Positions 8,262-17,088 are shown, numbered from the stretch's first letter. The stretch is DNA of 64,000 nucleotides from Spinactinospora alkalitolerans (GCF_013408795.1 NZ_JACCCC010000001.1:2914001-2978000); one strand, 5' to 3'. Notes: a model not told the origin generated them from the sequence alone. A program made the numbers and translations.

Positions 8262-8748
8262 GGCACACCCCCGTTGTCGACCCGGGGCGCACGATCATCA
8301 GCACGACCACGACCGCCCAGAGGAGGTTGAAGATCCCGGTGGCCATGGCCAGGCGGGCCCCGGCACGCGGGCCGTCCCGCCGGTCCGGCGCGGCCTCCCC
8401 GTCCGGTGCCGCGATCTCGGCGATCACCCGCTTCTGGCCGGGGAGGACGACCGCGACCAGCACGGCGGCCGCGAGCGCCGTGAGCGCGATGGAGATGATC
8501 AGCCACGTGTCGCCGAGCACCCGCAGGCTGATGGCGGTGGCCAGCCCGAAGACGGGCACCACGATGCCCAGCACGGCGTAGCCGCGGCAGACGCGGTGCA
8601 GGACCGCAAGGACGGCCCCGGCCCGGCCGTCGGCGGGGGCCGCGTGCGCGAGGCGCGCGTACCGGGGGAACATGCTGGCCGCCACGGCCACCGGGCCGAT
8701 GGCCAGGATCGCCGCGAGGACGTGGACGCTCAGGAGGAACTCGGTCAC
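8260..8748 (-). CDS. DUF2269-like membrane protein lacking its own stop codon
   Basis: About 163 residues of clear membrane-protein sequence: four hydrophobic helices ('LLSVHVLAAILAIGPVAVA', 'GYAVLGIVVPVFGLATAIS', 'TWLIISIALTALAAAVLVA', 'FNLLWAVVVVLMIVRPGST'). The family normally ends shortly after this last motif, but here the frame has no stop and runs on, out of frame with the next gene, until 6718. The end given is where plausible coding stops. Either the stop was lost by a small deletion at about 8262-8275, or there is a sequencing indel. Start is GTG 8748 with GGAAAGA before it. It forms an operon with the DUF3817 gene. Confidence 0.6.
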
Positions 8749-8854
8749 GGGCTGGTCTTTCCGACGTGGGCTGGGTGGGCGGGAGGAACCGGCGACGGCG
8801 CGCCGCCGACCGGACGCCGGGAGGCGGTCGGCCGGCGCCGGCCGATCCGGCGGT

Positions 8855-9502
8855 TCACGGCGCGACCGGTACGGGACCCTCCGGGCGCCACACCGTGCCC
8901 CGGCGCTCGTACTCGAACAGCTCCTCCACCGCGCGGGCGATCCGCGGCCCCAGTTCACGTTCCAGGAGGTACAGCCCGAGGTCCAAGCCGGAGGTCACTC
9001 CTCCCGCGGTCACCAGGTCCCCGTCGTCGACGACCCTGGCCGCGACGGCGGTGGCGCCGGTGGAGGCCAGGACGTCCATGGCCATGCGGTGCGTGACGGC
9101 GTTGCGGCCGGGGATGAACCCGGACAGCGCGGGCAGGAGCGAGCCTCCGCAGACCGTGGCCACCGTCAGCCCGGGCTCCTCCAGCGCGGCCTTCAGCCCG
9201 GCCTGCAGCTCCGTCTCCAGGACCCGCGCCAGGACCGCCGCGATCGTGTCCGGCCCCTCGCCCCCGACCTTCCCGGAGGCCCCGGGGAAGACGACCAGGT
9301 CGGCGCGGTGCGGGTCCAGCGTGGAGCTCGCCGTGAGGCCGACTCCGGGAGAGCCGCTCGGGACCAGGCGGGGCCCTTCGGCCGAGACCGTCTCGACGGT
9401 GAGCGCTCCCCCCGCGGCCGAGCCCCCCGCTGACAGCACCTCATAGGGGGCGACGGCGTCCATCAGGTCGAAGCCGTCGAACAGCACGATCTGCGCGAGC
9501 AT
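8855..9502 (-). CDS. DJ-1/PfpI-family protein
   Basis: A 215-residue single-domain protein of the DJ-1/PfpI superfamily, close to the isonitrile-hydratase/ThiJ group. It opens with 'QIVLFDGFDLMDAVAPYEVL', holds the nucleophile elbow 'VATVCGGSLLPALSGF' (Cys after TV) and ends with 'TAGGVTSGLDLGLYLLE', the conserved helix of the family. The likely role is a cysteine hydrolase, hydratase or glyoxalase-like detoxification enzyme in the cytoplasm. GGAAGGATC precedes ATG 9502. The WYL regulator gene lies 200 bp upstream on the same strand and could control it; this is inferred from position. Confidence 0.82.
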   Translation of the reverse strand: MLAQIVLFDGFDLMDAVAPYEVLSAGGSAAGGALTVETVSAEGPRLVPSGSPGVGLTASSTLDPHRADLVVFPGASGKVGGEGPDTIAAVLARVLETELQAGLKAALEEPGLTVATVCGGSLLPALSGFIPGRNAVTHRMAMDVLASTGATAVAARVVDDGDLVTAGGVTSGLDLGLYLLERELGPRIARAVEELFEYERRGTVWRPEGPVPVAP

Positions 9503-9701
9503 GCAAGAGATCCTTCCTCGTTCGAGTGCGGCCTGAAGGCCGCGGCGACTCGAAACTAGCCACGAGGGAAGATCCGCAGAAGTGGCCGGATCGCCACAAG
9601 GCAACGGATTCCCGCCAAGCGCTGTGGCGCCGAGTACCGGAATCCACATGCCCGGCCCCGGCCGTTCGGGTCCCGCGCCGCGCTCGCAGCGCAGGCCCCT
9701 G

Positions 9702-10670
9702 CTATTCGGACGCGGGCGGAGCAGCGGCGCGGAGGAAGAGCGCGCCCGTGGCGTGCAGGTGGTCGCGCAGCTCGGGCGGGCCGACCACATCGAAGTCGGC
9801 GCCCAGCGCCGCGAGCACCAGGAGCGGCCAGCTCAGCTCGTCGACGTTCATCATCAACCGGCACGACCGGTCGTCGACGGCCTCGACCGTCCCCCAGCGC
9901 GACACGACCCGCTCGACCTCGGCCGCCGTCGCCCGCACGTCCACCACCACCTGGTAGCGCGTCGGTATCGAGGCCATCCGGTCGCGGACGAACGCGGCCG
10001 CGTCGCCCCCGGGAACCTCGCGCGGGCGGAACCGGACGCCGATCGCCTTCGGCCCGGTCAGCCGGTCGACCCGGAAGGTGCGCCAGTCGTCGCGCTCGAC
10101 GTCCCAGGCGACGAGGTACCAGCGGCGCCCCATCGACACCAGCCGGTGCGGCTCGACCAGCCGCCTTGCCGGCTCGTCGCCTCGGGCGGCGTAGGTGAAG
10201 CGCAGCCGCTCGTCGTCGCGGCACGCCTGGGCGATCACCGTCAGAGCGAGCGCGTTGACCTTCGGCTCCTCGCCCATGACGGCGGGCACGGTGTGGGTCT
10301 GCAGCGCGTCGACGCGTCGGCGCAGCCGCGGCGGCATCACCTGGACGACCTTGGTCAGCGCGCGCACCGACGTCTCCTCGATGCCGTCGACGGCGCCCCC
10401 GGCCGCCGTGCGCAGCCCGACGGCGATGGCCACCGCCTCCTCGTCGTCGAGCAGCAGCGGCGGCATGGCCGTGCCGGACCGCAACTGGTAGCCGCCCGCG
10501 ACGCCTCGGCTGGCGTCGACCGGGTAGCCCAGTTCGCGCAGCCGGTCGACGTCGCGGCGCAGCGTTCGCTCACTCACCTCCAGCCGGTCGGCCAGTTCGC
10601 CGCCCGGCCAGTACCGATGGGTCTGCAGCAGGGACAGCAGTCGCAGCATTCGTGCACTCGTATTCGCCAT
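9702..10670 (-). CDS. WYL-domain transcriptional regulator (YafY/DeoR-like)
   Basis: A 322-residue regulator. Residues 1-60 are a winged helix ('ELADRLEVSERTLRRDVDRL'), the centre is the WYL domain ('RWYLVAWDVERDDWRTFRVD', with W-Y-L), and the end is the WCX extension. WYL domains bind nucleic-acid or small ligands and the proteins act as repressors or activators. ATG 10670 is used; an in-frame GTG at 10685 is an alternative and a GGAG lies between the two. It is divergent from the truncated ABC gene and upstream of the DJ-1 gene. Confidence 0.87.
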   Translation of the reverse strand: MANTSARMLRLLSLLQTHRYWPGGELADRLEVSERTLRRDVDRLRELGYPVDASRGVAGGYQLRSGTAMPPLLLDDEEAVAIAVGLRTAAGGAVDGIEETSVRALTKVVQVMPPRLRRRVDALQTHTVPAVMGEEPKVNALALTVIAQACRDDERLRFTYAARGDEPARRLVEPHRLVSMGRRWYLVAWDVERDDWRTFRVDRLTGPKAIGVRFRPREVPGGDAAAFVRDRMASIPTRYQVVVDVRATAAEVERVVSRWGTVEAVDDRSCRLMMNVDELSWPLLVLAALGADFDVVGPPELRDHLHATGALFLRAAAPPASE

Positions 10671-10732
10671 GACTCCAGATTCCACGACATTGAGGCCAGG
10701 AAGTGGCCGGAATCGATTCTAACTTGGTCCCC

Positions 10733-11113
10733 ATGAGCACCACGATGATCCGCACGAGCGGACTGACCAGGTATTTCACCGTCAAGAAGAAGACGGTCGA
10801 GGCGGTGCGCGGCATCGATCTGCATGTCGAGGCCGGGGAACTGGTGGTCCTTCTGGGTCCCAACGGGGCGGGCAAGTCCACCACCCTGCGCATGCTCACC
10901 ACGCTGCTGCCGCCGACCTCGGGCAGCGCCGAGGTGGCCGGATTCGACGTGGTGACCGGTCAGCGCGGCGTGCGCAGCCGGATCGGCTACATCGGCCAGG
11001 GCAACGGGGCCGGGCACAGCCAGCGGGGCCGCGACGAGCTGATCAGCCAGGGCCGGGCCTACGGGATGAGCGTCGCGGCGGCGCGCGCCCGGGCCGCCGA
11101 GCTGAGGGAAAGC
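10733..11113 (+). pseudogene. Truncated ABC-transporter ATPase (DrrA type)
   Basis: The first about 127 residues are a normal DrrA-like drug-export ATPase: 'AVRGIDLHVEAGELVVLLGP', Walker A 'GPNGAGKSTTLRML', and the Q-loop region 'RSRIGYIGQGNGAGHS'. Homology stops at about 11113; signature motif, Walker B and the rest of the 300-residue domain are missing, and the frame runs on into DNA antisense to the MFS gene. The break coincides with the left edge of the mocR operon, which suggests that segment was inserted here or a deletion joined the two. A product would not hydrolyse ATP. Confidence 0.8.
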
Positions 11114-11193
11114 ATGAGTGAAGGACACGACCACGGGTGCCAAGCTCAGGCGGTCTTGAGTGAGATCTGTGTTTCGTGTTCGAGCACCCGCCG

Positions 11194-12435
11194 TCAGGGA
11201 CGGTGTCCGTGGTCGGGTTCCGCGGGCGTGCCGTGCTTCTCCCCTGAGGCAGCGGGACGGTGGGCGAGACGGTCGAGTTGGGAGACCAAGGCGGCCAGGA
11301 GTGTGAACGCGGTGGCTAACACCAAGGGCAGGTGTGCCCACACGCCGATGATCGCCCCAGCCGACGCTGTCCCAGCCGATCCAGCGGTGATCTTGAGCGC
11401 GCCGATCCACACGAAGATCTGCCCGCGCGCCTGGGGAGGGGAGTACTCGGTGCGGGCGGCCAAGGTCGCGGCGAAAAAGTAGGCGTTGGCGACCCCCACG
11501 GCCGCGTAACAGAGCACCGCCGCCCACAGGTTCGGTGCCACCAGCGCCAAGGCCAGGGCAACGGCCACGGTCAGGGCCAGAAGGGTCATGAGGCGATCGG
11601 CCTCCCCACGCGCGGGACGAAGCATCATCCCCGCTGAACCGGCGAGGTTTCCGGCGCCGTAGGCGGCGGTCAGGGCTCCGGCAGCGGCAGCGGCAGCGCC
11701 CAGCTCGGTGGTGGAATGGACCGCGGTGATGGGCAGGACCGCGACCGCCCAGGCAACCACGATGGTCAGGTACAGGGTGCGGCGCAACCGCCCCGAGGCC
11801 AGCATGATGCGCAGGGTCCGCAGCGGGCGCGGCACCTGGGCGCCATGTGCGGCGGGGGGTGCGAACGGTAGCAGGAACACCAGACCAGCAGCTGCGAACG
11901 TCGCTGCGGCCAGCACCAGCGCCGCGACCGTCGGGGAGGACCCGGCCGAGATGAGCGCGACGATGGTCGGCCCCAGGGTCCCACTGAGCCCGTAGGTGGC
12001 CACGTCCCAGCCCTGGGCGCGCCTTTGGCCGTGCCGGGTGGTCCCGGCGATCGCGGGGAGCCTGCTGCTGATCCCGCCGGTCAGGAAGGGACCCACCAGA
12101 CCGGAGGCGATCAGCAGCAGAGCCGGTACCGCTGCGGGGGTGTGGGGGTAGGCCAGCACCGCCGCGGCCAGGGTCGCCCCGTGCACCAGGGCCGCCAAGG
12201 CGATGACCTTGCGCCCGTCGGCGGCGGTGTCCAGGGGGCGAGCCACGAAGGGACCGAGCAAGTGCGGGGCGGTGATGCACGCCCCCAGCAGCCCGCCCAC
12301 CCAGGCCGGGCCGCCATCGGAACTCACGATGAGCACCACGGCGACCACACCCCCGGCATCGGCCGAGCGGGCCAACGCCGCAGCCACGACGTAGCGTGCG
12401 AGACCCCCTCTGGGAGGTGAGGTAGCGCGGCTCAT
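11194..12435 (-). CDS. MFS transporter (mocR operon)
   Basis: A 413-residue major-facilitator protein with about 12 hydrophobic segments and a loop 2-3 resembling the family ('LDTAADGRKVIALAALVHG'). It is the third gene of the operon mocR / dapA-like / MFS; its ATG overlaps the stop of the dapA-like gene as ATGA (12432-12435), so translation is coupled. Probably it imports or exports the metabolite handled by the aldolase-like enzyme. The substrate is unknown. Its stop lies about 80 bp from the broken end of the ABC ATPase gene. Confidence 0.82.
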   Translation of the reverse strand: MSRATSPPRGGLARYVVAAALARSADAGGVVAVVLIVSSDGGPAWVGGLLGACITAPHLLGPFVARPLDTAADGRKVIALAALVHGATLAAAVLAYPHTPAAVPALLLIASGLVGPFLTGGISSRLPAIAGTTRHGQRRAQGWDVATYGLSGTLGPTIVALISAGSSPTVAALVLAAATFAAAGLVFLLPFAPPAAHGAQVPRPLRTLRIMLASGRLRRTLYLTIVVAWAVAVLPITAVHSTTELGAAAAAAGALTAAYGAGNLAGSAGMMLRPARGEADRLMTLLALTVAVALALALVAPNLWAAVLCYAAVGVANAYFFAATLAARTEYSPPQARGQIFVWIGALKITAGSAGTASAGAIIGVWAHLPLVLATAFTLLAALVSQLDRLAHRPAASGEKHGTPAEPDHGHRP

Positions 12436-13322
12436 GACAGGTGCAGTTCCTCCACCACACGCACAACCTGCTCCCGCTGGGAAGCGGTCAGCCCCAGAAG
12501 AGGGCGGGGCAGGCAGGACGGGGGGACCAACCCCAGGTGTTCGGCGATGGCCGCCGTCACCCGCAGGCTGCCGTGGGCGGCGAACAACTCCCACAACGGA
12601 CGCAGGCGCTCGGAGTGGGCCAGGGCGCCCTCGGGGTCGCCCTGGCGTGCGGCGCGCACGATCGGCAGCACCGCCTCGGGCAGGGTGCCGCCCACGACGG
12701 AGAACCATGCCTGGCAGCCGGCGTTCAGGCCGGTGGCGGCGGCGCTGTCCCCGGACACGCCGATGCTCACGTGGTCGGGCACGACCGCGCGGATCGCCTC
12801 GACGCGCTCGCGTGCCGCGTTTGCCCCCAGCGGGACCGGGGGGATCTTGATCGCGGCCACGTTGGGCAGGACGGCGATGCGCGCATACAGCTCGGTCGAG
12901 AAGGTGAAGTGCGTCGTGACCGGATTGTCGTAGACCACCAACGGCACCGACACTCCTACGGTGACGTCCGCATAGAGTTCGAACACGTCCTCGTCGGTGA
13001 GCGGCTGGTAGCTCATGGGGGCCAACAACACGGCCGATGCCCCGGCTTGTTGGGCGTCCTCGGCCAAGGCCTGCACGTGAGAGGTGCGCAGCGCGCCGAT
13101 ACCGACCACCACCGGCACCCCACCTGCCGAACGCACGCTGGCCCGGGCGACCTGGCGGCGCTCGTCGCGGTCGAGGTAGGCGTAGGAGCCGGTCGAGCCC
13201 AGCGCGCCGATCGAGTCGACACCGGCGTCGACCAGGCGGGTGATGAGTCGGGCGTGTGCGGCTTCGTCGAAGCGGCCCTCGTTGAGCGGGGTCAGGGGGA
13301 AGGCGCTCAGTCCGGTGAACAT
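12432..13322 (-). CDS. DapA-family lyase (dihydrodipicolinate-synthase-like)
   Basis: A 296-residue (beta/alpha)8 class I aldolase. Seen are the pyruvate-binding turn 'GALGSTGSYAYLDRDER', the general Tyr in 'VPLVVYDNPVTT', and the Schiff-base Lys in 'NVAAIKIPPVP', so it should be catalytic. The family includes DHDPS, N-acetylneuraminate lyase and several 2-keto-acid dehydratases. The setting, between a MocR regulator and an MFS transporter and far from lysine genes, argues for a catabolic or transport-linked aldolase rather than housekeeping dapA. It begins 9 nt after the mocR stop. Confidence 0.82.
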   Translation of the reverse strand: MFTGLSAFPLTPLNEGRFDEAAHARLITRLVDAGVDSIGALGSTGSYAYLDRDERRQVARASVRSAGGVPVVVGIGALRTSHVQALAEDAQQAGASAVLLAPMSYQPLTDEDVFELYADVTVGVSVPLVVYDNPVTTHFTFSTELYARIAVLPNVAAIKIPPVPLGANAARERVEAIRAVVPDHVSIGVSGDSAAATGLNAGCQAWFSVVGGTLPEAVLPIVRAARQGDPEGALAHSERLRPLWELFAAHGSLRVTAAIAEHLGLVPPSCLPRPLLGLTASQREQVVRVVEELHLS

Positions 13323-13331
13323 GGGGTTCTC

Positions 13332-14648
13332 CTAGTTGATTGAGGCAAGGGTGGTGGCCAGGCGTGCGGCGAAGGCTTCGGTGTGCTCGGGGGCCAGGGT
13401 GGCGGTGGTGATGCGGATGGCCGGTCGGTGGGTCAGGGTGAACAGTGATCCGGGGCGCACGGCCCACCCGTGCTCGGCCAGCTCCTCCACCACGGCCGCC
13501 TCCGCGTCCTCGGCCAGCGGTATCCACACGTTGAGACCGTCCGGACCGGCCAGCCAGGGCACGCTGTGAGCGTCTAGCGCGTCGGTCAGCAGCCGACGGC
13601 GACGTGTGTACACCTGGGCGGCGTGGTCCAGACGTGCCGGTGTGGCGGGGTTTGTGAGAACCCTGGCGACCAGGTGTTGCAGGAGGTGGCTGACCCACGT
13701 GGCCGCCGCCAGGCGGGCCTGCAACCGGGCCGCGGTGTCGGCATCGCATACGGTCAGGCCCAGGCGCAGGTCCGGACCCAGGAACTTCGACACCGAGCGC
13801 ACCAGCGCCCACCGTGTGGATTCGGGTGGGGTGATGCGCCAGTAGGGGGTGTGGGCTAGCGCTGAGTAGTGGTCGTCCTCGATCACCAGCACGTGCGGAT
13901 GATCGGCCAACAGGGCGCGCAACTCCCGGGCGCGCTGCTCGGTCAGGCTCGCACCGGTCGGGTTGTGCGCCCGAGGCGTGCACACTACCGCCCGCGCCCC
14001 GGCTTCCAGGGCGGCCCGCAACCCCTCGGCGGCCATGCCGTGTTCGTCCATTGGCACTGGCAGAGCACGGTAGCCGTTGAGGCGGAACGTGCCGATGCTC
14101 GACAAGAAGCACGGGTCCTCGACCGCGACGGCGTCCCCGCGCGTCAGGTGCGCGCTCAGCAGACGCTCCACCGCGTCCACGGCCCCGTGGGTCAGCACGA
14201 GGGTCCCCGAGTTTTCGGTGTCGGGGAGCATGCGCCGCCGAGCCCAGTGGTTCAGCGACTCGTCGATACCGGGAGCACCGTACAGGACGGTCTCGTAGCC
14301 CTGAAGGTCAGGCAGCGGCGGCAGGAGCGCCGGGTCGGGGTTGCCGTCAGCGAGGTTGACCGTGTTCACGGGCGCTGACGCGCCTTCGCTGGGTACGGGG
14401 ACGACGTCGCGCACCACCGTGCCCCCGCGGCGGCGGGTCTCGACCACACCTGCTGCTGCCAGCGCGGCGTAGGCGGCTGCGACGGTGTTGCGGTTGACTC
14501 CTTGCCGGGATGCAAGTCCACGAACCGAAGGCAGGACCTCCCCCGGGCGCAGTTCCCCTTGTGCGATCAGAGCGCGTACCGAGTCGGCGATCGCGGCGGC
14601 GGTGTCTCCGGTGATGGACGGCTCTTCAGGCATGCCTCCACCATACAT
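13332..14648 (-). CDS. MocR-type GntR regulator with aminotransferase domain
   Basis: A 438-residue fusion of a GntR winged helix (residues about 10-75, 'LPSVRGLASRQGVNRNTVAA') and a fold-type-I aminotransferase-like domain. The PLP lysine is seen in 'LVRSVSKFLGPDLRLGL' and the PLP-ring Asn-Pro-Thr-Gly in 'PRAHNPTGASL'. MocR proteins bind PLP or an amino compound and control nearby amino-acid or vitamin B6 genes. ATG 14648 is chosen because AGGACATAT gives a ribosome site; ATG 14633 is the alternative. A perfect 12-bp palindrome lies just upstream, likely its operator. Confidence 0.87.
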   Translation of the reverse strand: MYGGGMPEEPSITGDTAAAIADSVRALIAQGELRPGEVLPSVRGLASRQGVNRNTVAAAYAALAAAGVVETRRRGGTVVRDVVPVPSEGASAPVNTVNLADGNPDPALLPPLPDLQGYETVLYGAPGIDESLNHWARRRMLPDTENSGTLVLTHGAVDAVERLLSAHLTRGDAVAVEDPCFLSSIGTFRLNGYRALPVPMDEHGMAAEGLRAALEAGARAVVCTPRAHNPTGASLTEQRARELRALLADHPHVLVIEDDHYSALAHTPYWRITPPESTRWALVRSVSKFLGPDLRLGLTVCDADTAARLQARLAAATWVSHLLQHLVARVLTNPATPARLDHAAQVYTRRRRLLTDALDAHSVPWLAGPDGLNVWIPLAEDAEAAVVEELAEHGWAVRPGSLFTLTHRPAIRITTATLAPEHTEAFAARLATTLASIN

Positions 14649-14651
14649 ATA

Positions 14652-14663
14652 TGTCCTAGGACA
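14652..14663. promoter_or_regulatory. Probable GntR/MocR operator
   Basis: TGTCCTAGGACA is a perfect palindrome ending 4 nt before the mocR start codon and overlapping its ribosome site. A GntR-type protein bound here would repress its own operon. Other MocR sites are often direct repeats, so this assignment is tentative. Confidence 0.5.
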
Positions 14664-15295
14664 AAAGAAAAGGGTGTCTGGTCGGGTGCGGTCAGACCCG
14701 ACACTCCGCACCGGGCGCGAATCCAGATCCGGAGATGTCCACCGCACCGGTGAAGGTCCTCCTCAGTGCCTGTGTGCTCCTTGCGGTGCCGGCCCCCCGT
14801 TCCCTTTCGGGAAGGAAATCTAGGCGGCATGTGCTCCCGGTCGGCCACGCGGGGCGCGGTCAGGCCGTGGTAGCGCATTCCTCGATGAGCCCCTTCATTC
14901 CGCGAGGCGCTCGGCGCGCTCCGGCGCCGGCTCCCCGCGCTCGCCGGAGCGCGCCTCGGCCTCGGAGGTGACCCCGACGACGTCGACGGACTGGGCCGGA
15001 TAGAAGACGCTGAGCCCGCGGACGATATGTCCCGGCCGATCGGTGGACAGATCCGTTCGGCCACCGTCTCCCGCAAGGGCGGGCACTGGTGCGTGTCGCT
15101 CCTGATCCTGGTTCTTCAGGGCCGGGAGGAGGTCAAGAGTTGCGTGAACATCATCCGCCTCCACCTGCCGGGTGAGTGCGTGGCGAGCGCTGGACCACGG
15201 CGCTCTCCACTGCGAACGATCGCCGACTCTTCCGAATGACGGGGTCGACCGCTGCGAAAGTCGCGGTCACGAAATCGGTCGCCTCCCGGCGGGGG
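14664..15295. other. Gene-poor stretch with transposase debris
   Basis: No intact gene. A minus-strand open frame at 14895-15164 has no recognisable domain. A short plus-strand stretch (15027-15113) resembles a TnpB fragment. The rest shows no structure I can support. It forms the right border of the mocR operon segment. Confidence 0.45.
15027..15113 (+). pseudogene. Possible IS200/IS605 TnpB (OrfB) fragment
   Basis: The 29-residue stretch containing 'QIRSATVSRKGGHWCVSLLI' resembles the region of IS605-family OrfB proteins that reads R-I-x-SATVSR-x-G-x-WFVS, just before the catalytic core. No catalytic residues are present and both sides are unrelated sequence. The assignment rests on this one motif. 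Confidence 0.35.
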
Positions 15296-15850
15296 TCACA
15301 TCTCCCGTACCACTCGGGCGGGGTTGCCGACCGCCACGACGTCGGCCGGCAGGTCGCGGGTGACGACGGCCCCGGCGCCGACGACGGTGTTCGCGCCGAT
15401 GGTCACCCCGGGGCAGACGATGACGCCGCCGCCGAGCCACGCGTTGTCGCCGATCGTGATCGGCTGCGCGGCCTCCCACTTGGCGCGCCGCGCTTCGGGC
15501 TCCACCGGGTGGGTGGGGGTCAGGAGCTGGACGTTGGGGCCGATCTGGACATCGGCGCCGATGGCGATCCGGGCGACGTCGAGCAGGACGGCACCGAAGT
15601 TGATGAAGGTCCCGGCGCCGATGGTGATCTGGTGGCCGTAGTCCACGTGCAGCGGCGGCCGCACCTCGGCGCCGTCGCCGACCTCGCCCAGCAGCTCGAC
15701 CAGCAGGTCCCGGCGGGCCCCGGGGTCGGCGGCGCTGCTCGCGTTGAAGCGCTCGCTCAGCAGCGCCGCGCGCCGGAGGTCGGCCGCCAGCTCGGGGTCG
15801 TCGGCGATGTGGAGCTCACCGGCGAGCATGCGCTCCTTCTGGGTGGCCAC
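15296..15850 (-). CDS. Maltose/galactoside O-acetyltransferase-like protein
   Basis: A 184-residue left-handed-beta-helix acetyltransferase of the Maa/LacA/NodL group. The N-terminal 'KERMLAGELHIADDPELAAD' is the Mac domain; hexapeptide repeats follow, with the catalytic His in 'QLLTPTHPVEPEARR' and the acetyl-CoA loop 'ITIGDNAWLGGGVIVCPGV'. It should acetylate a sugar 6-hydroxyl with acetyl-CoA in the cytoplasm, a detoxification role in other bacteria. GTG 15850 has GGGAGGGAACC upstream and begins exactly at the Mac domain. Confidence 0.88.
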   Translation of the reverse strand: MATQKERMLAGELHIADDPELAADLRRAALLSERFNASSAADPGARRDLLVELLGEVGDGAEVRPPLHVDYGHQITIGAGTFINFGAVLLDVARIAIGADVQIGPNVQLLTPTHPVEPEARRAKWEAAQPITIGDNAWLGGGVIVCPGVTIGANTVVGAGAVVTRDLPADVVAVGNPARVVREM

Positions 15851-15971
15851 GGCGGTTCCCTCCCAGGGACGGCGCGGCGGCCACCCTTCGTGTCGACGGC
15901 ACGGCATCGAAAAGACCGGCCCAGCCTAGTCCGCCGCGGCATCGGCCGCCGCATCCGGGATCCGTGCGCCG

Positions 15972-16379
15972 TCACGCGGTCACGGCGACGGCCTCGACCT
16001 CGACGAGCTGGTGGTCGTAGCCCAGAGCGGCCACGCCGAGCAGGGTGCTGGGGGCGTCGTGCTCCCCCATGTACTCGCGGACGACCTCCCAGGCCTCGAC
16101 CAGGTCGGCCTGGTCGGCCGACGCCACGTACACGGTGGTCTTGACGACCTGGTTCAGGGATGCCCCGGCGCCCTCCAGCGCCGCGATGAGGTTGCGCATC
16201 ACCTGGTGCGCCTGGCCGGCGTAGTCCCCCACGGCGACCGTGTTCCCCTCGGTGTCGAGGGGGCAGGCCCCCGCGGTCCAGACGGCGCGCACCGGGACCT
16301 CGGCCGCGGCCGCGTAGGCGTAGTCCACCGCGTCGGTGAGTTCTCGATTGCGGATCAGCGTGACTCTGTTGTTGATCAT
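15972..16379 (-). CDS. RidA-family (YjgF) deaminase-like protein
   Basis: A 135-residue RidA/YjgF/Rid-family protein, which forms trimers and hydrolyses reactive enamine/imine intermediates or acts as a related lyase. Seen are 'AVWTAGACPLDTEGNTVAVG', 'QAHQVMRNLIAALEGAGASL' and 'VVKTTVYVASADQADLVEAW', the conserved core. The usual RidA Arg105 (in 'SRSxVxV') is replaced in 'APSTLLGVAALGYDHQLVEV', so it is probably a Rid subfamily other than archetypal RidA and imine deaminase activity is uncertain. It is 120 bp upstream of the acetyltransferase gene on the same strand. Confidence 0.85.
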   Translation of the reverse strand: MINNRVTLIRNRELTDAVDYAYAAAAEVPVRAVWTAGACPLDTEGNTVAVGDYAGQAHQVMRNLIAALEGAGASLNQVVKTTVYVASADQADLVEAWEVVREYMGEHDAPSTLLGVAALGYDHQLVEVEAVAVTA

Positions 16380-16545
16380 GCTTCCATGATCGGCCGCCCG
16401 GGACGCCGCGCACCACCGCCCGCGGCGGCCCGAACCGGCCGGGCGTGAGCGCGCCGATAACGGAAGCCCCGAACCGCGATTTGAGGGTTATCTGTACGAC
16501 ATGCACGTCAGGCGTTGTCGATGCCGCTCAAACCCTCTAAAAACA

Positions 16546-16565
16546 CTTCAATGAGAAACTTGAAG
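16546..16565. promoter_or_regulatory. CTTCAA/TTGAAG dyad before the DUF6194 gene
   Basis: CTTCAA (16546-16551) and TTGAAG (16560-16565) form an inverted repeat 37 bp before GTG 16603. The right arm context AAACTTGAAGG is repeated in the MerR/uvrA-like intergenic region at 27545-27555, which raises the possibility of a shared MerR-type regulator. Confidence 0.35.
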
Positions 16566-16602
16566 GGTAACTGCTCATCAGAGGGCCGGGGAGGTTTTCG
16601 GC

Positions 16603-17088
16603 GTGGACGCTACTGCCATGACGCACTACATCAGCGAGACGTTCGACGGGGTTCGGGCCGTCGAGAGCTCCGGGGACACGTTCTTCACCTACGACCCGGA
16701 CGGCGATCTCCCCGAAGACCGCTGGCTCCCCTTCGCCACGGTCGTGACCGGCGACGACCACGACTCCGTCTCCGGCCTCGACGCCCCGGAGGCCTACAGG
16801 CTCAACATCGGTCTGACCAAGGCCGCCTACACTTCGCGGTTCGGTCCCGCCCCCACGGACCGTGACGAGCACGGCGTACTCGACACGGGGTTCGACCACT
16901 CGGAGCGGGACCGGGTGATGCCGCACCCGTACTACGCGTCCCAGTACTGGATATGCGTGGTGAACCCGGGCGCGAACACCACCGATGACGTAGCGCGCCT
17001 GCTCGACGAGGCTCACCGGTTCGCGGCCCGCAAGCACGCCAACCGCTCCGGCAGGGGCGTCCGCGGCCGCGCGCAGGATTCCCGGTAG
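16603..17088 (+). CDS. DUF6194 family protein
   Basis: A 161-residue cytoplasmic protein. The core 'GDTFFTYDPDGDLPEDRWLPFATVVTGDD', shown here by its parts 'GDTFFTYDPDGD' and 'LPFATVVTGDD', with 'AYRLNIGLTKAAYTSRFG' and 'MPHPYYASQYWICVVNPG', follows the DUF6194 pattern of actinobacteria. Its function is unknown; the fold is thought to resemble MmcQ/YjbR-like proteins. GTG 16603 has GGGGAGG 8 nt upstream; ATG 16618 is the alternative. No operon partner. Confidence 0.75.
   Translation: MDATAMTHYISETFDGVRAVESSGDTFFTYDPDGDLPEDRWLPFATVVTGDDHDSVSGLDAPEAYRLNIGLTKAAYTSRFGPAPTDRDEHGVLDTGFDHSERDRVMPHPYYASQYWICVVNPGANTTDDVARLLDEAHRFAARKHANRSGRGVRGRAQDSR

Noticed and set aside
6718-8958. 746-codon minus-strand frame covering three genes
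   Set aside because: Only its first 160 codons after the GTG at 8748 are protein-like; the rest is the opposite strand of glxA and out of frame with DUF3817.
10574-12466. 630-residue minus-strand frame crossing the ABC relic
   Set aside because: It shadows the MFS gene and the ABC ATPase in other frames; no conserved motif.
14895-15164. 89-residue minus-strand frame
   Set aside because: No recognisable motif and no ribosome site; it overlaps the TnpB-like scrap.
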